Under the pieces are notes generated by a model that did no database searches, was not told where the DNA came from, and was given only the letters and a program-made list of their open reading frames with translations. The position numbers and the translations under genes were made by a program. Positions 38,219 through 51,744 of a stretch of DNA of 64,000 bases are shown here, one piece after another. Numbering within the stretch: the first letter of the stretch is position 1; the number at the start of each line of letters is the position of its first letter. Source of the stretch: Hofstenia miamia (Eukaryota; Xenacoelomorpha; Acoela; Hofsteniidae); the NCBI GenBank assembly GCA_900660155.1, contig CABFPE010000280.1, forward strand, positions 804,703-868,702, in the 5' to 3' direction.

Positions 38219-38220
<2 letters not shown>

Positions 38221-38759
38221 CAGCTTATCATGCTTTTAAATTACCTCTATTAGATTCATTAGTTTACCTTCAAAGCCTTTTGCTATATCATAGGCATTCG
38301 ATTCCAACTCCTAAAGATTTCCTAAAAATTTTGTTTTGTGAAGTATTTATATTAATGAGTTATTTGAATCTGTTGCTGTATTCAGTGAATTTATTGAATT
38401 GCTGTTTATGAATATGCTATTTCCGATTAGAGTGACTCCTGAATATTTAGAATATTTGAATTTAATATTAGCGTGTACTCCTTGTAATATTGAAGTTACA
38501 AAAATGTTCACCCCTCATTTTTATCCATTTTAAGTAATTTCGACATTTTATGTTATTCTATCAATTCCTGTGTAAGAAGTATATTCCATTAAAATCTAGG
38601 ATATCTTGGCATTGGCAGTTTTCTACATTGCTCCAGCGCAATTTAAAATATCATTAAAATAACTGAAATAATATGAACATTCCTGTAGTCATTGTATTGT
38701 TATTTATTTGTATGTACAAAAACCTGTGATATCGTACGTCAATACAAACAATTATTTGA

Positions 38760-39849
38760 TTTTTGCCTAACAGTATATTCGCTTACAGCCAGTTACTAAA
38801 TGCTAATACTATAATAACAATTCAAGTTTGTACAAATCTAGCACTTATTGATGCNAGAAAGAAATATAAGTCACAAAGTGAAAAAACTTTGGAAAAGAAA
38901 TATAAGTCACAAACGTGAAAAAACGTCGGAAAAAATGTAAGTCTACAAGCGTGGAAAAGTCATATACCGGTTATTTATTTAATTCTTAATATAAAAGACA
39001 CCAATAAAATTTTAAAATGTAAGCAATTTCTTATAATATAAAATAAATATTTTTAAACTTTTTGTGTATATGTGTATCAATAAACGTTAACAACCACTTT
39101 ATGACACTAATAACAAAACATGTTATCAGCAATCTTGAAACATTTCATATAAAAATTCCTACTTGCAAATATTTTATTCTTGAATTCAACAAGAAATATG
39201 TATTGAAAAAATATTTATTTCATTTGTACCAGAGAAGGTGATTGATAAATCGTTTTACTTTATTAACATTTTAGTTTTGTAGCATCTTTCATTAACATAA
39301 TTGTATAAATTGGGAAAAACATGTTGGAATAATAATTGAGATTGTTTTCCAACTTGTGAAAAAATTCTAGTTTTATATGATTTGAAAGTGTTTTATTTAA
39401 TTGTTAAAGTGATTAAGATTTCATGTTTGATAGATAACAATTTTTATGATTGGATACATTTCGACATTTGAATAGATAAAAAATTACACACAGCAGCATA
39501 ATGGAATTTTACATGGTTGTACTGCGTTTATAATTTGTTACATTTTGACATTTGAACAATGGCAATAGATAAAATTAATACCCCGTTTACATGTGACATG
39601 ACATGAGACATGCATGTCTTGTGTTTTCAATGAGCGAATGTCACGTCTAAAACTCAAAACACGCGACATTCAACCACTCAAGTGGAGCCCTTGAAAAACA
39701 TTCGAATATCAAAAGATTTTGACTTTCTCGAGTGTCGTATATCTTGTGTCACCNTTTTTGCCTAACAGTATATTCGCTTACAGCCAGTTACTAAATGCTA
39801 ATACTATAATAACAATTCAAGTTTGTACAAATCTAGCACTTATTGATGC
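38760..39849 (+). repeat. 95-bp duplication flanking an N-bounded insert
   Basis: Bases 38760-38854 are repeated at 39755-39849. Between them, 38856-39753 is bounded by single Ns at 38855 and 39754. This looks like a contig wedged between overlapping ends during gap filling rather than genuine structure. Its first part (about 38856-38955) is a minisatellite with roughly three 37-bp units (AAATATAAGTCACAAA... type). Confidence 0.8.
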
Positions 39850-41320
39850 ATTTCAACAACTTATGGTCTATTGTCAGAATACAATCTTGCCGCGAATAAA
39901 ATCTAAATATATAATTATCTCAAAACAATACTTAATCTATCTAAACAAGGTTCGTAATGATTGAAATTCATCTGAATTTCACAAATGTGCAATGGATTAA
40001 ATTCTCGTTATGAACCACGGGTTCCTTTAATGGTAGAAAGCGATTCGAACTTAATTTTCAATTTGTGTATTAACTACCTATTAATTAGTGAGCTTGTGGA
40101 CTTTCCCCTATTCAAATATCAATTTCATTTATCGTTGTAATAGTAGTATTAGCATCTACATTTTCAGTCTTGAATTGAATTGAATTTCACTAAATGTTCA
40201 ATCAAATGTCTGCCCTAACTAACTGTTTATGAAAAATAATTTAATACAATCTAAATCTAAAATTTTGACTAAAGCATATCATGTAGTTCTGAAAATATTT
40301 TCTCTTCAACAGATAGAAACAGATTTTCACTACCATCTAACTTGGATGTATACCTTTTTTTTATTGTGGAATGCACATGTGTATGTGTAAATAAATTTTT
40401 TTCTCCCGTTTTCTGATATGTAACACGACTTTTTGAATATAAATCACCATACTTAATGCGGTTGAAGTATGCTAGCTTGCTTTAAAATTCCAATTTTGTA
40501 ATAATGATTTGAGCCAAATAATCTTTAATAACTCTTGGAATAATATATGGATTTTAATAAACTAAACTACTATAGTTATAGAATCCTGAAATTACCGCGT
40601 TTTGCATAATTGAACTGTATTCACGAAACGAACGTGTGTGGAACAAAAGTCCAGTAAAATTGAAAATTGTATGTCGTTCCATAATGCCTTGACAAACGAA
40701 AAGCTTGTCTTTGTTACCATTCTATTATTCTATTAAACAATGTGCGAAGATCTTCTCTGATCCTGGCAATCTGGATAAATAGAAATCAAAGGGAATTCCT
40801 GTAAATGCTTTGATTGACCGACAAGATCTCCAGGTCTCTTTCTTTTAGATCGTTTATAATCGGGATATCTCAAGGGAAAGTCTGCCGTAATAAGCCAACA
40901 GATATCACTCATGAGATCAGAAATTCGATCGATATGGGTAGGAATTGCTGATCAGCGCAATAGAATAACGTCCACCATTGTGCCGAAATTGTTCTTCTAT
41001 CACTTTTAAGAAATAATTTATTAAACTGCAATGTTTTCAGGATTCTATATTTTAGTGTTTTATAATCAATGTATTACTAAAGATTATTTTGTGTCCCATT
41101 TTTATTACAAACCCTGTATATTTAGTATGCTCATATTTAATATATTGTTTTTGTTGTAACTTCTGCTATCTTGGTGTTTTATATTCTTATTGTTATTTCC
41201 ATTTGTCTATAGAGCTGTTCTTGTCCTTTGTTTCGTAATAATTCGTCACTTTTTTATGAATATCAGTTTGAAAAATTGGGGAAACTATTTTTATGTATAG
41301 TTAGATTTACTATATTCAGC
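39850..41320. other. non-coding, no feature recognised
   Basis: AT-rich DNA with normal CpG. No coherent frame. Confidence 0.4.
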
Positions 41321-42010
41321 GTGGCCCATCGAAGTCTGCACAAAAATTTTAAAAGTTTTTTAGCTGTGACTAATTAACAAGGCTTGCCGGAACAATGTCT
41401 TTATTTATTAATAGCTAGTAACTATTGTTGAAATCTTAGATTGCCTTGATGTCAAAGACGATCAATGAAATCATTGAAAAACACTGTCTTAGGGTGATGT
41501 CAGCATCTAAGAATTTTAGGGTGTTAAAGAAACTGTCAGTCGTTCAAGCTATTATAAGGCGGTAAGAAGATTCTGAGAAAGTGGTACCTGCTTTACAAAG
41601 ATCAATAGCACTACAGAAAGATGTGTAAGAGCATGCAAACAGTCAGAATTATTGAGACAAAATCCAAAAGATAATGTAAGAACCCTTGTTCAAGGGTCAC
41701 ATATTAATCTATCAACTATGCAGAGCTTATTTACAAATGGTTTACAGGCAAAATCCCACAAAACTATTAATACCACAAGAATAAAAGAGCAAAACGGCTT
41801 CTGAATAAGCTCCTCAGTAGCGTAAAGTCGCATGCTCCCTGAATTGATACGTTGTTCACCGTCTACGATATACATAACTCACAAAGTGATCGCACTTAAG
41901 GAACAAACAAAGATTCCGTGCTTGTAGAAGAGCAAACTTCATTCAGGGTGCAAGAACCAGCAAGTTTTACAACATTTCTCGAAACCCCATTAATTATAAT
42001 AAATCAACAT
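41321..42010 (+). mobile_element. mariner/Tc1-type transposon relic
   Basis: Starts with a terminus-like CAGCGTGGCCCATCGAAGTCTG. Translations in shifting frames recall a mariner-clade transposase in order: a helix-turn-helix part (VLKKLSVVQAIIRR), the middle (LRQNPKDNVRTLVQG, then KRAKRLLNKLLSS) and the start of the catalytic region (LFTVYDIHNSQSDRT, normally LFTDEKLFT...HNSQNDR). Multiple stops and shifts, no right TIR found: an old 5' fragment. Confidence 0.6.
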
Positions 42011-44238
42011 GTCGATCTCAATGGATTTTTAAATATAAGTTGAATATAAAGAATGTTTGTAATTGTTAAGGCAAATACATTATTCTTTCATTTCATGTGC
42101 AATAATATATTTATTGTCCTTTATATAGATCAAAGAATTATGCTTAAATTCTACGGACCATCCGATAATAAAATTAGCCAAACTTTTTCACTGTCCTATT
42201 AAAAATTTTTAGTTAATTATTTGCTTCATTGATTACACAATTCATTTTTCCGATATATTTACAGTTCATTAGCTTTTCTTTCTACATAGCTCACTAATGG
42301 TATACGTTAATTCAGAGCTTTGCAAAGTTCAAATAGTTAATCTCACTTCCTTTCATGTTTCATTTTCAGTTGTCAATTCTCAATAGATTTTTAAGAATTT
42401 GTATTGACAGCTTCAACTTCAAAGCTTTTAAGAACACAGACGCCTTCGGTTTTGGCTCAAATTTCCAATAATGGTACTAGTTTTCACAAATCCATATTAT
42501 TCCCTTATCGCAGCTCAGCACTTTCTTCGCGTCGACAATTTTAATGTCTTATTCTTGTGTTTTGTTCTTCACTTTAATTTCAATAATCCCTGCTCTTACA
42601 TTATCTATTGTAAAGGTTTATCGCTCTTTTCAAGTATCCTTGTACATACTATTTATTTTGAGTTGTAATTTTAAATGCTTTCTATTTAATAAAGTCATCT
42701 TGTTGCTATCACTGAATTAGAAAAAATTTTTCATCAGCTAGTATGCTGGTAGCACGAATTGAATAGTTGTGAAATAGTCTGCAACTGTTAAAAAGAAATG
42801 TAATTATATTTTTATGACTATATAAACAAACTAAAATATGGAAACTTAAGATCGCTAATTTGAGGAAGGGCACCAAAATCTCAAGCTTTCCTCTAGAGTA
42901 GCAAGTGGATGTGGTTAATTCCGTCTAATGAACCCCCACAATTTTAGCGTCTACTTGCTATGCACAGTGGCATAGATTTCATCAAAACAGTTTGCGTGAC
43001 GCATTGCCTTATTGGAACGTTAGGCATATTACATTATCTACTGAGTTATACTCTTGGCAATGCAGGTTCCCTGGCAGACCCACATTTCATTTTCTACAAA
43101 AATATTAAATTTGCATTTTCAAAAATTCTTGGCAGATGAATGCGACCTAATATCGTTTATAAAAAGTAGAATTTCTTTGTAACCAGACCCAAATTTTGAA
43201 AGTAACGAACCCACACTAACATTATGAAGAAATTAACCTAAAAATGCATAAAGTAATAAAGCTACTCAATAGTAATCTATTAAGAAGTGTTGTGAAATAA
43301 ATTTCTTACTTCATTACGGCGGCCAAAAACATATGAATGTTAAGATGATGACTTTTATGATTTTTTATCCAAAAGATAGTTCTAAGAATATTTCAGTAAT
43401 ATACTAGAATAAAAATCCATTATCAGTGATTTGAAATATTTTTATACTACAAAACTGGATTTTTTGCAAATTTTAAAAAACAAATTTTCATGTGGTTCAC
43501 AATTTTGTAGAATTTTCCACGTGTAGTCCTGTCCAACTTTGCGTTTGCGATCTGCTTTTCAGAGCTTTTGGTAGTTGTTCTATTTTCCGCGTGTATGGCA
43601 TAAGTTGAGGGGAGCCATGGTCGAGTAAATGTAGCTCTTCATTTTGAAATAGATATTTGGATATCGAATTGTGACCTTACCACATGTTATATAAATTTCC
43701 GCCTTTAGTTGATGCATTTTTAACGTAATATCGTTCATGCACAGCACTAGTGTCAGACCATTGTTTTCCAGCGAACGATATCTGTTATATCCTTGGACCA
43801 GAAATACTGCTTTAGAATTTTTAATGTTGCGCTTTTCGTATATGTAAAAATTGTAGCTTATATATACATTAAAATATTAAAATGGCCAAAATATGTTGAA
43901 AGTTATTTTTATCATGAAAGTTTTAAGCTTCGGGGACCCCTAGAGCCATTGCTTTGCATTTGTATGAGTCATCATTGGCTTTTTGCGTTAGATTTTAAAG
44001 AATTATTTATTTTGAGTCAAATAATGCAAAGATTCTTACATACTGTTTTTTTGTATTTTAACATCCTAGTTTAATACGCAGATTTCATAAACTTATATTT
44101 TTTTCAGTGAGTTCTTCAGTATTTTTAGTGTGGTCTATATATAACATAATTCGTCTTTCCATATAGTCTAAGACTCAAGTTATGATTAACTTGTTGCACA
44201 TAATTTTATAAATTTCTAAAATGTCAAATTTGCATATA
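42011..44238. other. non-coding, no feature recognised
   Basis: AT-rich DNA. Open frames at 42471-42668 and 43793-44074 (+) are hydrophobic and unlike known proteins. Confidence 0.4.
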
Positions 44239-44396
44239 CAGTCAAATCTCGCTACTATGCCACTCTGGCTATTATGCCACTTTTCCTCGGCACCGACGAT
44301 AATATACATGTATCTGTTGTTACAAACTCTCGTTACTATGTCACTTTCGCTACTATGCCACTTTCGCTGGATTGAGATAGTAGTGATATTTGACTG
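44239..44396. mobile_element. pogo/Tigger-like MITE, 158 bp
   Basis: Flanked by TA dinucleotides (44237-44238 and 44397-44398). The left end CAGTCAAATCTCGCTACTAT is the inverted match of the right end ATAGTAGTGATATTTGACTG, a TIR of about 20 bp of the CAGTCAAA type used by pogo/Tigger elements. The interior repeats a GCTACTATGCCACT motif several times. No coding capacity. Confidence 0.8.
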
Positions 44397-44869
44397 TATT
44401 AAACTACATAGAACTTTCCATTAAGCCCAAAATCTAAGTGCGAATATGGGTTAATAGATTGGTTACATGTAAAGCTGCAAAATTTCTCCATAGTGTCATG
44501 CATATTTTGATGTTAAATGTCCACAAGTGAATTGGAATGAAATTTCTTATAATTGTTCAATATTAAAAATATCATAAAATATATACGTTTGCTAGCCCTA
44601 CACAAATATATAAATATATAATTATGTAAACACATTTTCTATCATTGTATAATAATTTTTTCTAACTTTATAAATTTATATATATATTAGGCTTCTGCGA
44701 TGTGACTTTTTTAGGCTTTAGTCTAGTTGGAACCCTACCAAAATTATATTTTTCTTGTTAGGCTAAGCTATGTATAACATGTTAACCTAAATAAGGGAAG
44801 CAAAACCTGATGCCTTAGAATTTGAGATAAATAGTGAAATGTTGGATTCCTCGCCATTACGTGCAAAAA
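44397..44869. other. no recognisable feature
   Basis: AT-rich spacer between the pogo-like MITE and a decayed coding-like stretch. Confidence 0.4.
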
Positions 44870-45596
44870 TTTGGTCAACATCAACATGATGTTTAAGAGG
44901 CTTTGTGACATCCTAATTTATATTATGCTCAATCACGTTTTTTGAATTTGTGAACAAATATTGTGGGTCTTGGGTATGTTGTTGTTGGTGTCGCATAAGC
45001 AGTTTGTTAATCCAGTTAACCTGTTCTTGTTCAATCTTTATTTGGCATTGGAACTTGTAAACAGTTTTACCTTTACTTGTAGCGTGTAGTCCATCGTTGA
45101 CTTTCATTTTCTCATAATCTTCTACTGTTAAAGAATGCAAAGTAGTGTACGAACATTTCAATGGGGTTGTAAATAAATGATTTTATGCCATATAATCTTC
45201 GTAGGAAGTGGAAGGTTTTGACAAAGCATTTCTAACATCTTTTTGCACATGCTTCATATAATCAAATGAAGGTAGGTTTTCAAATTTTGTATTTTGAGTA
45301 GCTACTGTTCCACGACCCGCAGATTTATGGTATGGGCCTTTGATATCATCAATAACTGATATCTATTTTGAGAAATTGAACCTGACTGTAGCTTCATAAA
45401 GTTCAATATATCGAAAAAATTGTTTTATCCCACTAAAATAATGAATCAATATCGACGGTTTAAGTGAATGCGTTTCTTTGGCAAGTTTAAAAATATTCTT
45501 TTTGCAGTTTTCTGAAGATGTTGGAAGATTTTCCTGTTCAAGGTCCAGTTGAGTTAGGTCCTCCTCTATTGAAGAGTTAAAATCAGCGTCTGTCAT
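44870..45596 (-). pseudogene. decayed gene of unknown family
   Basis: The minus strand from 45596 reads as protein-like sequence in pieces. A 77-codon frame begins MTDADFNSSIEEDLTQLDLE and ends at 45363. A second stretch overlaps the same direction one frame over (IDDIKGPYHKSAGRGTVATQ... to YEDYMA, stop near 45180). The same frame then continues through LKCSYTTLHSLTVEDYEKMK to 44913 and may extend to about 44800. The start is acidic, consistent with a real N-terminus. I do not recognise the family. A frame change plus at least two stops suggests a pseudogene, though unseen introns could explain some of it. Confidence 0.4.
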
Positions 45597-45986
45597 AATA
45601 ATGCCTTGTTAAAAGCTAAAAGCAATACAGCACATTAGAAAAATATCGAAAATAGCAAAACGAGAAGTAATTGAAATCAGTACAAGAAACATGCAATGAT
45701 GTTAAAAATGTTGATAAAATATTGCTTACTGCATCACGTTAACATGGATAATAAATTATAAATTGTATGAAAACACTATATGTGGACTAGCAAGTTTATT
45801 ATTTGTAAAAAAATATGTACACTTTTGTTGTGAGATTTGTTTGTTATGAGTATCCATATTGGTATGTATGAAAAAATTTAAAACAAATGTTTGCTTCCTA
45901 TCAGAACAGAATTTCGCGCTTTGTGACAGTAAATTTCGGTTTTTGGCGCTTTGTAATTCTAAGACGGATTTAGTATGTTACAAAAA

Positions 45987-46021
<35 letters not shown>

Positions 46022-46231
46022 CTATTTTTATGATTTCTGTGAAAATCATTTAAAGGTTTATGATTGGACAGTGTTTATATACAAATAAACCAATAAAAAC
46101 TATTCACACAACTACGCTGCTTTAAATTAGGAGCTCATTAATTCGAAATAATATTGCTTCAATCGCCTGCTACCAATTTCCTTATAGATTTTCTAATTTT
46201 TAATTTAATGATATTTTAATACTTTAAAACG
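45597..46231. other. upstream of second GPCR; TA repeat
   Basis: (TA)n at 45989-46019. A 64-codon frame runs through it and is spurious. The promoter of the receptor at 46232 would lie here, but no element is clear. Confidence 0.4.
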
Positions 46232-47137
46232 ATGAATGGAACAGACACTTCTTCAGGAGCAATTCCTACGTTCAATGTCATTTTGCTTGCTGTTGGATCG
46301 ATTGGGGTATTTTTTAACTCGCTAATTTTACTGGTGTTTCTTACCAACAAGCGTGTTAGAACTCGATCACATTTGATGATGTTTAATTTGGCATTGAGTG
46401 ATATTTGGGGCTCGCTAATGATTCTTTTAAATTATTCAATACCTCTCTTTCAGAGAGGCCCAGGTCCTGTTCCCAGTGGAATCCTGGGCTATTTCGTCTG
46501 TCACATAATGAAAACCGCCTATCTTCAGTGGGCAGCTTATCGCACTTCCGGAATGAACATAAGTATTATCAGCATCGAACGGTACTTTGCCGTTTTGCAT
46601 CCCCAGAGATATAAGTCTGTGTTCAGCAAGAGAAAGTTATGTTTTCTGATTGCCATTTGTTGGATATATCCTCATATTATGGACATGTCGAAAGTCTTTG
46701 TTCCGTATGTAGAGAATTCAGAATGTAAGGACGACTACACAAGAGAACATGTATTTTACTTTGGGATTTGGTTAATGATAGATTATCTCATACTGAAAGT
46801 TTCTGTCCCTGTCTATTGCTATCTTAGGGTTATGTTGGCCTTAAGGAAACGTTCACAACAGTTCAAAAGCAACATGTCTAAGCGAGAAATTATGATGCGC
46901 AGAGCTGAAAATAAAGTCACACTCATGGTTTTTGTGATTTCAGTTATTTTTGTCTGCACCACAATGCCTAGTCTGATTAATTACGTAGCTATGCTACTTT
47001 TTGGTAGTCCGATCGGCGAGTTTGGATCAGTATTTGAGAAATTCACGGTCATTCTTCTTTTCTCAAATGCCACTGTTAATTTCTTTACTTATGCGTTCAG
47101 CAACAAAGAATTTAGGTTTAAAAATCTAGTAAAATAG
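46232..47137 (+). CDS. orphan rhodopsin-class (class A) GPCR, intronless
   Basis: A 301-residue seven-transmembrane receptor in one exon and a close paralogue of the minus-strand receptor at 14206-15156. By eye roughly three quarters of residues agree over TM1-TM7 with no gap. The same key features recur one residue earlier: NLALSD in TM2, ERY at 116-118, Trp in TM4, Cys90 and Cys165 for the disulfide, CTTMP in TM6 and NFFTY at 283-287 in place of NPxxY. Asn2 is in a sequon. The C-terminal tail is shorter, ending soon after NKEFRFKN. Intact frame with ATG preceded by AAAACG. The two genes are divergent, about 31 kb apart, with the LTR element and CpG desert between them. Ligand unknown. Confidence 0.93.
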   Translation: MNGTDTSSGAIPTFNVILLAVGSIGVFFNSLILLVFLTNKRVRTRSHLMMFNLALSDIWGSLMILLNYSIPLFQRGPGPVPSGILGYFVCHIMKTAYLQWAAYRTSGMNISIISIERYFAVLHPQRYKSVFSKRKLCFLIAICWIYPHIMDMSKVFVPYVENSECKDDYTREHVFYFGIWLMIDYLILKVSVPVYCYLRVMLALRKRSQQFKSNMSKREIMMRRAENKVTLMVFVISVIFVCTTMPSLINYVAMLLFGSPIGEFGSVFEKFTVILLFSNATVNFFTYAFSNKEFRFKNLVK

Positions 47138-50100
47138 ACTCTCAACCCAATCCAATTAAACATTTTTCTAACGCATTTATCGATCGCATGATTATACCGG
47201 GCCTATTTCGAGAATAGTTCATTATTTTCGTAAACTCGGTAAAATATCCATAGTTACGCATTGTAGTTTTTATTTTAGAATACATTTTGGAAACTGAACT
47301 TAAATCTATTTAAGTTTTATCTTGCATTCTGTTTAAAATGTAGCTTGTTATCACGTACATTCTTAAGATAAATGCCAAGTCTACGTTTGTCTAACAAATT
47401 CAATTCTTCATAATAATCTTATTCCATAAAACAGAGATCTATTCTCTAACTATGATTATTTTTTGGTTTTAAATTTTATTTTCTAGATCATTTTATTATT
47501 ATTCTAAAGTGGATATCGCAAGCACTACATCTAAAACGTTAAAACCCTACTAAACTACTTTATCATTGTAAATAGATTTTAAAAAACTAATATATTAATT
47601 GAATTTCAATGTGTCGATTCTAAGTACTGGATTAATATATATTATGTATGTTTTGTGCTTAAACTTACTAAGGATTCTCTTTATTTGTATTGTTTTGAAA
47701 TTGTTAAGTTTTTTTATTGAAGTAAACCTGCTAAGCTTATACATCATATAAAATAGTCTCTATTACATGTTCATGTCGTTTAGTTTATTTTACTGATGCA
47801 TATATATTAGATAGGAATAAATATATTTATTAAATCAAGGCACAGTTAAAATGTACAAAATGAATGTAATATTCTAAACTATTCTTCGATTAGATACAAG
47901 TTTACCGGGAATTATAAAAATAGTGTAGGTGAAGGTAAAAATTGCTTTATCTTCGTTTTCCAGGCCTATTTAAAAATTTCACATTCTTGGATGTTTGTAC
48001 ATCCTTTGGTGGGTACGTTCCCGTTCTTAGAGAAACGGAATTGAAGTATTCGTTTATATTAAAAAACTCTCTTTATAACGTATACATTTCATCTAACTTT
48101 GTATATCCAAGAAGTTATTTATTTGAATTAGGTTAAAAACAGAATTTTCTTTTAGTGAAGAATTTCGGATGTCTTAATTTCATCACTAATTTTGTTAGTT
48201 ATATTATTATTCTGTAAGTTTAATTAGAAATTTCACATAGCGGAAGGCTCAATTTGCAATATAACCACCAAAAAAGATGTTGGATTTTTCGCATTGTTGA
48301 TTGAATTTATTATTTTTTTGATGATTTTACACTTAGTTGTGTTGTTCTGTGATTATAAGTATTTTTATTACTCATATTTTATATTCACACTTTCTTAAAA
48401 TTACTTTTCTAAGTTAGATATTTTCGATATTTTGTCTAGTTATTGCAAATGGCAACTATTTTTGCATTTGGCTTTGAGAATAAATTAACATTTATGCTGT
48501 CTTTGTTTTTAATAGATGTAATTTTTCCCATTACCTAGTTGTTTAGATAAAATATTTTTCCCGTTTTAATATTTAGATATCTAAAATTGTGATTTTTATT
48601 GATGAATTAAATTAGTGTTTGGATTTATTTTTAGAGCTGCCAGTTGATGATGACAGAAGAGGAGAAATTGTAATGTTACTCAATCCTTCTTTTAATTAGA
48701 AGTAAAACGATTGCTAAAAAATCCTTCGCGTTGGCACTTCTTATGTAAATTTTATTTATTAAAATTCTCTTTGAAATTCATCTCTGCGCTTTTTGGTGCT
48801 AATTTATTAATTTTTTCATGGTTGCTGTATATAAATTAACACCATGTTTTGTCATACGGCTTTTGTGTCTAGTATAATTCGTTAAAATTACCTGATAAAT
48901 GTTATCTGAAATATGTATTTTCAATGCATATCCATGGTTGAAACATTTTTAAATAATTTTTTTTCATTAATAACTAAAATTTGCGTTTAGGTATATAAAC
49001 GTTTAGGAAATATAAATTTTTATTATTTATTATTATTAAAAAATGCTGTAAAATTTTCCTGGCATAAAATATATCATCTACATTCTATTATTTTTAAAAT
49101 GTTAGACTTTTTTATGTTATGTAAATAGTTTTACCTATAATAGCAATTGTAACCAAAAGCTGTATTTTATTAGTTTAATATTTTTGTATTTAGCAAAGTG
49201 ACGATGAATCAACCTGTTTTTTGATGACTGCTAATTAAGAAGTTCGTTTAATTATGTTGGTTTAAAACGGTCATGTAAAAAGACTTGCCAATTCGAAGTT
49301 CGTCAACGTTTGATGGAAGCGATATTTTTAGAATTAACAAATTTTGCAATAAAGATTGGTGATTATATATTTGACTATTTAGAGTAAAGACTGTCTAAGT
49401 AGTCATTATTTTGGGTCTAGTTTTTAAACCTTAATAAGCTTGTCTATTAGGTTTTCGTATTAATGTTGATAGTGGTTACAATTGCGTTATAGGTCATTAA
49501 CCTTGTTGCGTTTTGAGTCCTTCTATGAGTCATACGAAAATTTAGTTTCGAATATCTAGAGAAATTTAATGTATTTTTTCAAATTTAAAATAGTACACAG
49601 CTAATTCAATTAATCTCATTTGTGCTTATTAAAAATTAAGTTCAAATATTTCCCAATAATTTTATTTGTGTTTTTTGGCCAAATCATTTTTGGATTTAGT
49701 TTCTTTTTTGTATTACATGTAGTTACTTGCAAGTTCTTTGGGATATTTTGCAAAGTGCTTTAAGTGGAATTTTCGATTTAGTGGCTGTCATGATTTGCTT
49801 TTGAAGGGTAAGGCTCCCATATTTTCATTTTTATAAATAGTATGATACGTGTGAAGATTGATAGAAAGGCTTTCAAGAATTTACTGGATTTATGTTTATG
49901 AAAAACAAATTCCCAATTTATTTCGAGTAAGTAAAATTAGACCCTCTACAAATAATGTTGGTTTTTTATTCTTGATGAATCACCCAATCACAGGTAAAAC
50001 TCTTCAATTTAAATCTTAGCTGTCAATGTCTACCCAGTTTTGATCGTAGATTGTTTAAATAATTTTTCTACTCAGTACATTAGTCTTAACAACGGGCATG

Positions 50101-51744
50101 GCTTGATCACTAACTTATTGGTAAGTTTAGTCCAAACATTGAATTGTTTCTCGTAAGCTTGCACCTGTTCTATAGAACATGGTCGATGTTTAATATGCTA
50201 ACTTTCATTGACAGTAATTGAAGTTCCTTTGCCTAACAATAGCAATATTGCATAGATTTTGATAAATATTTTGATTCATAATGTTGAAATTTCAATTTGC
50301 CAAATATTTCATGCGATCACGAGAAACAATTTCTTGATCATTTAGTTACATGCAGTTCAATCGATTAGTAGATTTTGCTCTCTCATTTGGAAATCCATAG
50401 ATTATTAGTACAAGCAGGTAGTTGGTTGTAGTCTCAATGATTATGCAGTATTTTGTGTTTACATTAGTGTAGCTATGATGTTCTTTATTTGATATGTTCT
50501 TCTTCTAATTATTTGTCTATAAGAGTTTCAGAAGATTTCATCTAATGGTTTCTTTTTCCATTTCTATTGAATATCAATATTACTTGATTTAACGGAATAA
50601 TTTTAATTATATAATAGCTGACATAGATTGCGATGTCGCTATGCTTTAAATGATTACTCGATTTCTTTAATGAAATCATTCAAATATATTTCGACCTTAA
50701 GAAGTCATCGTCAGTTTCTTTATAAATTATTCCTTCTAAATTTACTTGAATTTGTAATAATATTTTTTTTCACTAAATCTAAGTAATTGGCAACAATATA
50801 GTATCAATATAATCTTTTATATTTAGATTTGATTGAAATGTTAAAATGCTTTCAATGATTTTAAGATGATTTGCTTCGGTATTCTTTAAAATTTTTACAT
50901 CATAGTGTAGTCCGCAATTTTTAGATGTTTTAAAATGGTGGTTGAATTAGTTTCGTGTTCTTTTGTTCTGCTTATCTGCTGATCGCAATATTCGGTATAG
51001 TTGTAATCAATCATTGGATTCGAGCTAGTATTATCATAAGTGAGGCTCACTAGGCTGAAAATAATGGTGGAAATTGGGATATTCATGATAAGTTTGCAAC
51101 ACTTAACTAAAATTCAGCATTAAAACCCACTTGACAATCAAGATGTGGTTGCACTATTGATGAACCTTATATACAGACGTCATCATTTCAGAAAACGATA
51201 TATAATCTCTTTTGTAGATATACTGGAAAACTCGTCAGTTCCTGACACCGGAAAATTTTTTGCTCAGAGTTCTGCTCTGATTGGATAACTTGTACGAGTT
51301 GGCCCTAATTCTTGATATTATTTGCATTTTCCCAAAAGAGATGCATTTTTATGTCTTATTAATTACTTTCGTCACAATAATCACTCATTAATTATTATTA
51401 TATGGTTTTAATTTGCACCATAGAATATTACATATATCAGCATAAATTATAATTAACATTTAATTGTATAGTATCTTTTAATAATATATTTGCATATTTA
51501 GAGAGAATTCTTGTAGAGTGACAATGCTGAAGTTGAGCGAAATATATATCTTTTAGTTTTATCTTAAAATTGTTTCTACAAAGATGCTTAACAATAATAA
51601 GTAATATTTTAAAATAATTTATAAATAGATTTTTCTTCTTTTATATAAGATTGTTAAACACTAAGATTTATTTTTTGCTTAACTAACAATCATATGCAAT
51701 ACTCAGAAATTTTAGTCTAGTCCACTTTTGATGCACAAGAGACC
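47138..51744. other. 4.6 kb AT-rich DNA, no gene seen
   Basis: Only short spurious frames (for example 47942-48136 + and 50895-51086 -). An ATTTCGACCTTAAGAAGTCATCGTCAG motif near 50680-50710 resembles sequences at repeat termini but has no partner here. Nothing supportable. Confidence 0.5.
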
